The notes under the pieces: generated by a model
Told to the model about the DNA's origin: nothing
What the model saw: the letters and a program-made list of their open reading frames with translations, nothing else
Database searches by the model: none
In this document: positions 1 through 5,918 of the stretch, piece after piece
Position numbering within the stretch: position 1 is the first letter of the stretch
Layout: every line of letters begins with the position of its first letter
Translations under genes and position numbers: made by a program
Assembly: GCA_964650405.1 (NCBI GenBank)
Contig: CAZYTO010000183.1
Coordinates: forward strand, 1 to 11,530
Length of the DNA: 11,530 nucleotides
From: CAZYTO01 sp964650405
GTDB lineage: Bacteria; Acidobacteriota; Thermoanaerobaculia; Gp7-AA8
Reading direction: 5' to 3'

Positions 1-1261
1 CCTGGTCGGCCTTCGTCTTCGGCTCGATGGCCACGGCGATGACCGGCTCGGGGAAGCTCATGGTCTCCAGGACGATGGGCTTGTTCTTCTCGCAGATCGT
101 GTCGCCGGTGGTCACGTTCTTCAGACCGACGGCGGCGCCGATGTCGCCCGCCCACACTTCCTTGATGTCTTCCCGCTTGTTGGCGTGCATCTGCAGCAGG
201 CGTCCGATGCGCTCCTGGTTGCCCTTGGTCGTGTTGAGCACGGTCGTGCCCGACTCGATGTGGCCCGAGTACACGCGGAAGAACGCCAACTGGCCGACGA
301 ACGGGTCGGTCATGATCTTGAAGACGAGGGCGGCGAACGGCTCGTTGTCGGCCGCCTTCCGCTCCATGAACGACTCGTCGTCCGGGTTCACGCCCTTGAC
401 CGGCGGGATGTCCAGCGGCGAAGGGAGGTAGTCGACCACTGCGTCCAGCAGCGGCTGCACACCCTTGTTCTTGAAGGCCGAACCGCAGAGGACCGGCGTG
501 ATCTTCTGGGCGATGGTGGCCTCGCGGAGAGCGTTCTTCAGCTCTTCGATCTCCAGGGCCTCGCCGGCCAGGTACTTCTCCAGCAGCTCGTCGTGCTGTT
601 CGGCGATCGACTCGACCATCTTCTCGCGGTAGTGCTCGACGTCTTCCTTCATGCCGGCGGGAATCTCGGCGATCTCGTACTTCGCGCCGAGGGTCTCGTC
701 GTTGAAGATGAGGGCCTTCATCTGCACCAGGTCGACCACGCCCTTGAACTTGTCTTCGGCGCCGATGGGAAGCTGCAAAGGCACGGCGTTCTTGCCGAGC
801 TTCTGCCGGATCTGGTTGAGCACGGAGATGAAGTTCGCGCCGATGCGGTCCATCTTGTTGACGAAGGCGATGCGGGGCACGCCGTACTTGTCGGCCTGGC
901 GCCACACGGTCTCCGACTGCGGCTCGACGCCGCCGACGGCGCAGAACACACCGACGGCGCCGTCGAGGACGCGGAGCGAGCGCTCCACCTCGACGGTGAA
1001 GTCGACGTGACCGGGCGTGTCGATGATGTTGACGCGGGTATCGCCCCAGAAGGCGGTCGTGGCCGCGGACGTGATGGTGATGCCGCGCTCCTGCTCCTGG
1101 ACCATCCAGTCCATGGTGGCAGTGCCTTCGTGCACCTCGCCGATCTTGTGGGTCCGGCCGGTGTAGTAAAGGATCCGCTCGGTCGTCGTCGTTTTACCGG
1201 CGTCGATGTGAGCCATGATCCCGATGTTTCGCGTCTTTTCGAGAGATACCTGACGTGCCAT
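1..1261 (-). CDS. fusA: Translation elongation factor G, N-terminal 420 residues (3' end outside window)
   Basis: EF-G is the cytosolic GTPase that drives translocation of tRNA and mRNA on the ribosome and, with RRF, splits ribosomes. Reading leftwards from the ATG at 1261 the protein begins MARQVSLEKTRNIGIMAHID. All GTPase motifs are visible: P-loop AHIDAGKT (residues 17-24), switch I RGITI (59-63), DTPGH (81-85), NKMD (135-138) and a GSA motif near residue 262. The G' insert, domain II and the start of domain III follow; the usual length is about 700 residues, so about 280 are missing beyond the window edge. The start is fixed by the MARxxxLEKTRNIGIMAHIDAGKTT family N-terminus and an AAGGA sequence 6 nt upstream. 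It follows rpsG in the classical str order, but after an unusually long 244-nt spacer. Nothing suggests a paralogue or a broken gene. Confidence 0.98.
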   Translation of the reverse strand, partial: MARQVSLEKTRNIGIMAHIDAGKTTTTERILYYTGRTHKIGEVHEGTATMDWMVQEQERGITITSAATTAFWGDTRVNIIDTPGHVDFTVEVERSLRVLDGAVGVFCAVGGVEPQSETVWRQADKYGVPRIAFVNKMDRIGANFISVLNQIRQKLGKNAVPLQLPIGAEDKFKGVVDLVQMKALIFNDETLGAKYEIAEIPAGMKEDVEHYREKMVESIAEQHDELLEKYLAGEALEIEELKNALREATIAQKITPVLCGSAFKNKGVQPLLDAVVDYLPSPLDIPPVKGVNPDDESFMERKAADNEPFAALVFKIMTDPFVGQLAFFRVYSGHIESGTTVLNTTKGNQERIGRLLQMHANKREDIKEVWAGDIGAAVGLKNVTTGDTICEKNKPIVLETMSFPEPVIAVAIEPKTKADQ

Positions 1262-1505
1262 TGCGAGTCCTTGCCTGTCGGCAACAACATGCGATCGGCA
1301 AGCGAACGGCCGCCGACCGCACAAATCGATTCAGTTGTGTGTTTCCCGTTGCTCGGTCCGGAACCGCATGAAGCGACCCGCTTCAGTGTTATCCGGTCGA
1401 GACGGAGCTACGGAAAGCTACGGAGAACTGCCTGGGTACTGCGTTACTGCCGGGCCGCCTGCACGGCGTTGCGCTGGAAGCGCACGCCGCGGGCGGCGGA
1501 AGAGT
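1262..1505 (-). promoter_or_regulatory. Long structured rpsG-fusA spacer, possible cis-regulatory leader
   Basis: This 244-nt stretch has no convincing gene. In transcript order four stem-loops can be drawn by eye: an 11-bp stem with one bulged base and a 3-nt loop (1489-1464), starting 16 nt after the rpsG stop; a 7-bp stem with a 3-nt loop (1385-1369); a 9-bp stem with one G-U pair and a 12-nt loop (1320-1291); and a 5-bp stem with a 4-nt loop (1284-1271) that overlaps the fusA ribosome binding site. A 9-bp direct repeat, AGCTACGGA on the plus strand, lies at 1406-1414 and 1416-1424. No T-run follows the first hairpin, so it is not a standard intrinsic terminator. Roles in processing, mRNA stability or feedback control of fusA are inference. 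Confidence 0.5.
1268..1272 (-). promoter_or_regulatory. fusA Shine-Dalgarno sequence, partly in a hairpin
   Basis: On the minus strand AAGGA ends 6 nt before the fusA ATG, a good ribosome binding site that decides the start. Its first two bases also belong to the right arm of a small hairpin, TTGCC-GACA-GGCAA (1284-1271), so folding could partly hide it. Confidence 0.75.
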
Positions 1506-1976
1506 TTACCACCGATAGTGCGCGAACGCCTTGTTCGCTTCGGCCATCTTGTGCGTGTCCTCACGCTTCTTGATGGCGTTGCCGCGGTTGTTGGCCGCGT
1601 CCATGATCTCGCCGGCCAGCTTGTCCTGCATCGTCTTCTCGCCGCGCGAGTTCGCGTACGTGATCAGCCAGCGGATGGCCAGGGCCGTACGGCGGGCCGG
1701 GCGCACCTCGACCGGAACCTGATAGTTCGAGCCGCCGACGCGCCGGCTCTTGACCTCGAGGGCCGGCTTCACGTTGTCCACGGCCTTCTTGAACAGCTTC
1801 AGGGGATCGTCCTTGGCACGGTCTTCGACCTTGCGCAGGGCACCGTAGAACACGTTCTCGGCCACCGACTTCTTGCCCGCCGACATCAGCGAGTTGATGA
1901 ACTTCGTCACCAGCTGGCTGTTGTAGACCGGATCGGGGAGGATTTCGCGCTTGGGAACTTCACGACGTCTCGGCAT
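1506..1976 (-). CDS. rpsG: 30S ribosomal protein S7
   Basis: S7 is a primary binding protein of the 16S rRNA 3' major domain; it nucleates assembly of the 30S head and lies near the E site. The 156-residue product has the standard length for the longer bacterial form and family landmarks: MPRRREVPKREILPDPVYNS at the N-terminus, the FINSLMSAGKKSVAENVFYG stretch, the basic NYQVPVEVRPARRTALAIRW segment, and the conserved C-terminal NKAFAHYRW. It lies 15 nt after rpsL, and that spacer carries GAGG and AGGA before the ATG at 1976. In E. coli S7 represses its own translation by binding a longer rpsL-rpsG spacer; here that spacer is too short for such a structure, so any autoregulation must use another site. 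Intact, with no odd features. Confidence 0.98.
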   Translation of the reverse strand: MPRRREVPKREILPDPVYNSQLVTKFINSLMSAGKKSVAENVFYGALRKVEDRAKDDPLKLFKKAVDNVKPALEVKSRRVGGSNYQVPVEVRPARRTALAIRWLITYANSRGEKTMQDKLAGEIMDAANNRGNAIKKREDTHKMAEANKAFAHYRW

Positions 1977-1991
1977 GGATCCTGTTTCCTC
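1977..1991 (-). promoter_or_regulatory. rpsL-rpsG spacer with ribosome binding site
   Basis: The whole spacer reads GAGGAAACAGGATCC on the minus strand between the rpsL TAA and the rpsG ATG. GAGG (11 nt before the ATG) and AGGA (3 nt before it) are both possible Shine-Dalgarno matches. There is no room for the S7-binding fold found in enterobacteria. Confidence 0.7.
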
Positions 1992-2369
1992 TTACGCCTT
2001 CTTCGGACGCTTCGCGCCGTACTTGCTGCGGCTCTGGTTGCGCTTGGCGACGCCGATGGCGTCGAGCGTCCCGCGGATGACGTGATACCGCACACCGGGA
2101 AGGTCCTTCACACGGCCTCCGCGGATGAGCACGATGGAGTGCTCCTGCAGGTTGTGGCCGACTCCCGGAATGTAGGTCGTGACTTCGACCCCGTTCGTCA
2201 GGCGCACGCGGGCGACTTTGCGGAGAGCCGAGTTCGGCTTCTTCGGCGTCGAGGTGTAGACACGCGTGCAAACCCCGCGCTTCTGGGGGCTCGACTGCAG
2301 CGCCGGCGACTTGGTCTTGACGGCCAGCTTCGCGCGACCCTGGCTGACGAGTTGGTTGATCGTTGGCAT
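1992..2369 (-). CDS. rpsL: 30S ribosomal protein S12
   Basis: S12 sits at the decoding centre of the 30S subunit and helps monitor codon-anticodon pairing. The 125-residue product starts MPTINQLVSQGRAKL and carries the family core: TPKKPNSALRKVARVRLTNG (residues 41-60), YIPGVGHNLQEHS (66-78) and GGRVKDLPGVRYH (84-96). Lys43, Lys88 and Pro91, where changes give streptomycin resistance or dependence in model bacteria, are all in the sensitive (wild-type) state. Asp89 is the residue that RimO methylthiolates in E. coli. AGAGGA lies 6 nt upstream of the ATG. It is the first gene of the str operon and has its own promoter about 60-90 bp upstream, back to back with the plus-strand membrane protein unit. 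Confidence 0.98.
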   Translation of the reverse strand: MPTINQLVSQGRAKLAVKTKSPALQSSPQKRGVCTRVYTSTPKKPNSALRKVARVRLTNGVEVTTYIPGVGHNLQEHSIVLIRGGRVKDLPGVRYHVIRGTLDAIGVAKRNQSRSKYGAKRPKKA

Positions 2370-2429
2370 TCCTATCCTCTTGAAGACACGTACAGCGAAA
2401 AAGTGACCCCGTTTGGGGAAAACCGGCGC

Positions 2430-2458
2430 ACTTTACGCGCCCGGTCGGGGCTTGTCAA
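2430..2458 (-). promoter_or_regulatory. Sigma70-type promoter of the str operon
   Basis: On the minus strand a perfect -35 TTGACA (2458-2453) is followed by a 17-nt spacer and the -10 TAAAGT (2435-2430, 4 of 6 matches to TATAAT). Transcription would start near 2423, giving a leader of about 54 nt before rpsL. That leader contains a short CCCC-AAAC-GGGG stem (2418-2407) and, after 4 nt, five Ts (2402-2398). It is a weak hairpin but loosely attenuator-like. Confidence 0.8.
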
Positions 2459-2522
2459 GCCCAGAGCATTGCCTAACGGCAGCCCCTGAACCGTTATTTC
2501 CGAGGGCGATACACTGAGCGGG

Positions 2523-2858
2523 ATGGCCCGTACCCTCCTCATCCTCATGGTGATCGGCAGCCTGGCCTGGGCCGCCTGGCAGCAGCCTCTGCACCATCCT
2601 GCCGCTCCTGCAGGCGATCACCGGCAACTGGAGCGCTTTGTCCTGGACGTGGCCCGCCGAACGCCCCGCGGCTCGTCGATCTTCTTCATTCTTCCCGACA
2701 AGGACGCCGACGGAGGCCTGGCCAACCACCGCCTCCGCCACCTCCTAGGCCAGCGATACGTAGCCACCAATCTCGACACCTTCTCCCCTCCTCTCGCTCA
2801 CATTGATTACGTCGCCATCTGGCGCGACGGTCACGGCACGCTCGAGGCCGCCCATTGA
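2523..2858 (+). CDS. Small membrane-anchored protein of unknown function (111 residues)
   Basis: I do not recognise a named family. The N-terminus (about residues 3-19, ARTLLILMVIGSLAWAAW) is one hydrophobic segment, a signal anchor or uncleaved signal peptide, so the rest should lie outside the cytoplasm. The remaining 90 residues look like a small alpha/beta fold: a helix (LERFVLDVARRT), a strand after a turn (PRGSSIFFILPD), a helix with RLRHLLGQRYVATNL, and a final strand (HIDYVAIWRDG). The pattern 'P-G-small, hydrophobic strand, arginine-rich YLL/HLL helix, closing hydrophobic strand' resembles the soluble C-terminal tails of the GT-C-like proteins elsewhere in this window. It is the first gene of a plus-strand unit of three, and its TGA overlaps a possible TTG start of the next gene. 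GAGCGGG before the ATG is a poor Shine-Dalgarno. Whether it is a detached partner domain is inference. Confidence 0.75.
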   Translation: MARTLLILMVIGSLAWAAWQQPLHHPAAPAGDHRQLERFVLDVARRTPRGSSIFFILPDKDADGGLANHRLRHLLGQRYVATNLDTFSPPLAHIDYVAIWRDGHGTLEAAH

Positions 2859-2896
2859 GCCCTTTGAGCCCACTGAGTGGTCCATTGAGCGGGATG
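2855..2896 (+). repeat. Degenerate TGAG array spanning a stop-start junction
   Basis: TGAG recurs at 2856, 2865, 2874 and 2886 (steps 9, 9 and 12), with the first two units reading TGAGCCCTT and TGAGCCCAC. The first TGA is the stop codon of the upstream gene and the other three are in the same frame, giving four stops in a row. In the next frame the same bases read TTG, TTG, CTG, TTG and then ATG, all in frame with the downstream gene. Each unit is therefore a YTGA stop-start overlap. Confidence 0.7.
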
Positions 2897-4138
2897 CACG
2901 GATTCCTCGCCGTTCTCTGGGGTCTGGCCACCGTGGCGCTCTTCGGGGCCAGCGGCCTCGGCGCGGCGCACGTGCTCGACCGGGAAGCGCGCGGACCGCT
3001 CCTCCTGGCCGAAAGCGTCCTCGTCGGGGGCGGGATTGCCGCGGCGGCGATGGCGGTCCACTGGGTACTCCTCGTGCCGTTCGTGATCTGGAGCGTCTTC
3101 GTCTTATCGCAACTGTCGTTTCGCTGGACGAAGCTCGGCGCCGCGGCGGCCGGCCTCCAGATCGGTGCCCTGGCCTGGCATGCCGTGTTCGCCACCCAGG
3201 CCGGTCTCTACGACTGGAGCGAGTGGCTGATCAGGCGGCGCGACTACTTCTTCATCTGGGGATACAAGGCCCGCCTCATCTTCGAGGCGCACGGCATCCC
3301 CTGGTCGTTTCTGCAAGGATTGCCACGTGATTTCACTCACCCCGACTATCCGCTCCTGGTCCCGCTCCAGTTCGCCATTCCGTCGATGCTGGCCCGGTCA
3401 TGGCAGCCACAGGCGATCGGCATTCTCGACACGGCGCTGGCTGGGGCGGCGGTGATCATCGCCTACCACTGCCTGCGGGAAGCCGTGTCGCCGTGGCTCG
3501 CGGCGTGCGGCTCCCTCGCTCTCGCTGCCGCCACACTCCTTCCCTTTCCCGGCTTCGCCGACGGCCCACTCGTGGCCTACGCCGCCAGCGCAGTCCTGCT
3601 CCTGCGCTCGCGCCGGGCGGACCCGCTCGCGGCCGTCCTGCTCAGCCTCGCGGCGATGACGAAGAACGAGGGAATGGCGTTCGTCGCGGCGACCGGCGTT
3701 GCCCTGCTGCTCACGGAGCCGCGGCGGCTGCGGGTGCTGCTCACGCCGGCGCTAGTCATTCTGCTCTGGCTGACCGTCCGCTGGAACACACCCACCGACC
3801 TCTTCACGGCCGGACTGTTTGCCCGTATCTCCCGAAACCTGCCTGCCTTCCCGAAGGCTTTCGCGAACATCGGTACGTCGCAGCCGCTCCTCTGGATCAC
3901 GGCGCTCGCGGCCATCCTCCTCGCCTCGCGCGAGAACCTGCGGAGGGAGCGCTTCCTCCTGATCGTCGTCGCCGTTCAGCTCGCGTTCTACCTCGCGGCA
4001 TATGCGGTTACGCCGCTGGACCTGGTCGGGCACGTGAACGGATCTTGGGATCGGATCTCCAGCCACGTTACGATGCTGGTCGCCTTCACGGGGATCACCT
4101 CGATCGGCAACGCGCTGCGCCCCCCGGCACCCGAATGA
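2894..4138 (+). CDS. GT-C-like polytopic membrane protein, putative glycosyltransferase (414 residues)
   Basis: About ten hydrophobic segments mark an integral membrane protein. Between the early helices is a hydrophilic loop with D117-Y-F-F-I-W-G-Y-K125-A-R, then H149-PDYPLLVP, and later F-A-D223-G-P and the cytosolic-loop motif T-K257-N-E-G260. A 'D..xIW..KA - HPDYPLL.P - aD - KNEG' series is what I know from uncharacterised GT39/ArnT-related proteins, which take a sugar from a polyprenyl-phosphate donor; the substrate here is unknown. Unlike the other GT-C proteins in the window it has almost no soluble C-terminal tail. The start is uncertain: ATG 2894 is chosen because it opens directly into the first helix and has the same TGAGCGGG context as the gene before it; TTG 2855, overlapping the previous stop, would add 13 residues. 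Its TGA overlaps the next ATG. Confidence 0.85.
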   Translation: MHGFLAVLWGLATVALFGASGLGAAHVLDREARGPLLLAESVLVGGGIAAAAMAVHWVLLVPFVIWSVFVLSQLSFRWTKLGAAAAGLQIGALAWHAVFATQAGLYDWSEWLIRRRDYFFIWGYKARLIFEAHGIPWSFLQGLPRDFTHPDYPLLVPLQFAIPSMLARSWQPQAIGILDTALAGAAVIIAYHCLREAVSPWLAACGSLALAAATLLPFPGFADGPLVAYAASAVLLLRSRRADPLAAVLLSLAAMTKNEGMAFVAATGVALLLTEPRRLRVLLTPALVILLWLTVRWNTPTDLFTAGLFARISRNLPAFPKAFANIGTSQPLLWITALAAILLASRENLRRERFLLIVVAVQLAFYLAAYAVTPLDLVGHVNGSWDRISSHVTMLVAFTGITSIGNALRPPAPE

Positions 4139-5814
4139 TGCGACGCCTTGCTCCCTACGCCTTTGCTGCCGCTCTGCTCGCGGCCGGCTTCGCCTCGCTC
4201 CACCAGTACACGGCCACGTGGGACGAGGCGGTCGGAGACCTCTTCTTCGGCCAGCGCTACCTCTCGTTCTTCACCTCCTTCGATTCGAAGTACCTGCAGT
4301 TCATGGCGGATCCGTATCCGGCCGCCTTCAAACCCGACCTGCGCTTCGCGCCCTTCCGCTGGCGACCCTGGGAGCACTACCCGGTGGCCAGTACGCTGGC
4401 CACGATCTCTTCCCGCACCTTCAACGCCCTCGGTCTGCTCGACCCGTTCGACGGCTATCACGCTTTCAACCTGCTGTTCAGCGCGGCGTTTCTCATCTTC
4501 TATTACCGCCTCGTGGAGAGGGCGTCAGGAACTTCCGGAACGCTCACCGCGCTGGCCGCCACGCTCCTGCTGTTTCTCTCGCCGCGGATCTTCGGCGACG
4601 TGATGGCCAACGTGAAGGACATCTCCGAGATGATCTTCTTCACGGTGACCGTGGCCGCCTTCGCCATCGCCATCGAGCGCCGCAGCCGGCGCCTGCTGAT
4701 GCTCGCCGGTGTGCTCCTGGGCCTGGCGCTGGGGACGAAGGCCAACGCGCTGTTCATCCCGCCGATCGTCCTGCTGTACGTCATGCTGCGACGCCCCTGG
4801 CGTGCCGGTGCGAGCGCGCCGGTTGACCAGCCGGCAGGGGCGCCGGCGACCGGGCCGGGCTCAACACTGAAGTTCCTGGCGTGGATCGTCGCTGCCTTCG
4901 TCCTTGGCGTGATCGTGATGTTGGCGGTGTGGCCGTATCTCTGGAGCAATCCGTATGAGGCGCTCTACAAGAACCTCCGCTACATCGCCATTCGCAAGCA
5001 ACTGACCCCGGGGATGTACACGTCGAGCCCGTTCGCCATGACCGGGCTGACCATGCCGCCGGCCTTCCTGGCAGCCTTCGCCATCGGGCTCATCCCCCTC
5101 ATCCGGCGCGCGAGGGCGCAGGAGCCTTTGGCCCTGATGCTCGTGGCCCTCCTCGCTATCGTCGGAGTGCGCCTGGCACTCCCGTCGGCGGTCAACTTCG
5201 ATGGCATTCGTCACTTCCTCGAGATCTTTCCGGCCATGGCCGCGATCGGCGGCATGGGAGTCTCGTTTCTTGCCGAGAACATCTCCCAGCACGTGAAACA
5301 CCGCAAAGCCGTGGCCGCGGTCCTCCTGGCCGCATTCGCCGGACCGATCGCCGCAGCCGAGCTGCACGTCCATCCGTTCGAATCCGCATACTGGAACGTC
5401 TTTGCCGGCGGCATCGACGGCGCGATGCGCAATCAGCGCCCCCAGGCCGGCGACTACTGGGCGGCGTCGTACCGCTTCGGCATGCTCTGGCTGAATGAGC
5501 ACGCCGAACGGAACGCCCTGCTCGCCGTGCCCATCGCCGAGCATGTCGTCCGGATCGTGGCGCCCTACCGGCTCCGGCCCGACATCACCCTCATTCACAT
5601 CACGACGCCGTCGAATGCGAAGGTGAACCAGGAAGTACTGTCGCGATTCTACGCAGCCAGCCACACCCGGCCGGCGTATGTGATGTTCATCTTCCGGCAG
5701 GATTGGTCGAACGAAGTGGTGTTCGACAGCGTCCGTCACTTCGAGCCGGTCGCCATCTGGCGGCTCGACGGAGTGCCGCTCCTGGCCATCTTCCGCGTTA
5801 CGTGGAAGAAGTAG
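4135..5814 (+). CDS. GT39-like membrane glycosyltransferase, putative (559 residues)
   Basis: A polytopic membrane protein with an extracytoplasmic C-terminal tail. After the first helix comes T-W-D30-E31 in the first outer loop, the place where GT39/ArnT-type enzymes carry their essential acidic residue. S-P150-R-I-F-G-D and N159-V-K161-D162 match the 'SPR.FG....N.KD' element common in this superfamily, and F-D356-G-I-R-H360-FLEIFP lies before a late helix. Residues from about 400 to 559 form the soluble tail (YRFGMLWLNEH, ITLIHIT, YVMFIF). Known family role: transfer of a sugar from a polyprenyl-phosphate carrier; acceptor and sugar cannot be told. The ATG at 4135 overlaps the preceding TGA (ATGA), with a second in-frame ATG at 4138; no Shine-Dalgarno is seen, so translation is probably coupled. 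An open frame continues upstream to 3400 but is only a shadow of the previous gene. Confidence 0.88.
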   Translation: MMRRLAPYAFAAALLAAGFASLHQYTATWDEAVGDLFFGQRYLSFFTSFDSKYLQFMADPYPAAFKPDLRFAPFRWRPWEHYPVASTLATISSRTFNALGLLDPFDGYHAFNLLFSAAFLIFYYRLVERASGTSGTLTALAATLLLFLSPRIFGDVMANVKDISEMIFFTVTVAAFAIAIERRSRRLLMLAGVLLGLALGTKANALFIPPIVLLYVMLRRPWRAGASAPVDQPAGAPATGPGSTLKFLAWIVAAFVLGVIVMLAVWPYLWSNPYEALYKNLRYIAIRKQLTPGMYTSSPFAMTGLTMPPAFLAAFAIGLIPLIRRARAQEPLALMLVALLAIVGVRLALPSAVNFDGIRHFLEIFPAMAAIGGMGVSFLAENISQHVKHRKAVAAVLLAAFAGPIAAAELHVHPFESAYWNVFAGGIDGAMRNQRPQAGDYWAASYRFGMLWLNEHAERNALLAVPIAEHVVRIVAPYRLRPDITLIHITTPSNAKVNQEVLSRFYAASHTRPAYVMFIFRQDWSNEVVFDSVRHFEPVAIWRLDGVPLLAIFRVTWKK

Positions 5815-5836
5815 CACTCACGGGTTTGAATAGCCT

Positions 5837-5859
5837 GGCATGCCGCAAGCCGTCATGCC
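5837..5859. terminator. Possible bidirectional hairpin between convergent genes
   Basis: GGCATG and CATGCC pair, and inside them, past one C-T mismatch, two more pairs close a 5-nt loop. The hairpin lies 22 nt after the TAG at 5814 and in the gap shared with the convergent OCD-family gene. No T-run is present on either side, so it would not be a standard intrinsic terminator. Confidence 0.25.
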
Positions 5860-5875
5860 CCGTCACTCCCTCCGT

Positions 5876-5918
5876 ACTCGGCACTCGGAACTCAGCACTT
5901 CGGCACTCAGAACTCGAC
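5876..5918. repeat. Six-unit heptamer array running into the stop codon of the OCD-family gene
   Basis: On the plus strand the units are ACTCGGC, ACTCGGA, ACTCAGC, ACTTCGGC (8 nt), ACTCAGA and ACTCGAC, back to back. The minus-strand TGA at 5909-5907 and the last codons of the OCD-family gene lie inside the last units. Read in that gene's direction the array supplies TGAGTGC and TGAGTTC units after the stop. Confidence 0.85.

Noticed and set aside
1331..1485. Two tiny minus-strand frames in the rpsG-fusA spacer (1485-1444, 13 residues from GTG; 1369-1331, 12 residues from ATG) as leader peptides
   Set aside because: No Shine-Dalgarno before either, and frames of this length are expected by chance in open GC-rich DNA.
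2398..2418. CCCC-AAAC-GGGG plus T-run as an intrinsic terminator before rpsL
   Set aside because: The stem is only 4 bp and is separated from the T-run by 4 nt; kept only as a weak attenuator idea, not called as a terminator.
185..2489. Long plus-strand open frames opposite fusA, rpsG and rpsL (185-1573 and 1335-2489)
   Set aside because: They lie antisense to unmistakable ribosomal genes; their products are rich in Arg, Leu, Val and His as expected from the complement of GC-rich codons and show no domain.
3400..4134. Upstream extension of the 559-residue GT39-like protein to 3400
   Set aside because: This part is the out-of-frame shadow of the 414-residue gene; the extended sequence is arginine- and proline-rich with no membrane helices, and ATG 4135 gives a normal N-terminal helix with an ATGA overlap.
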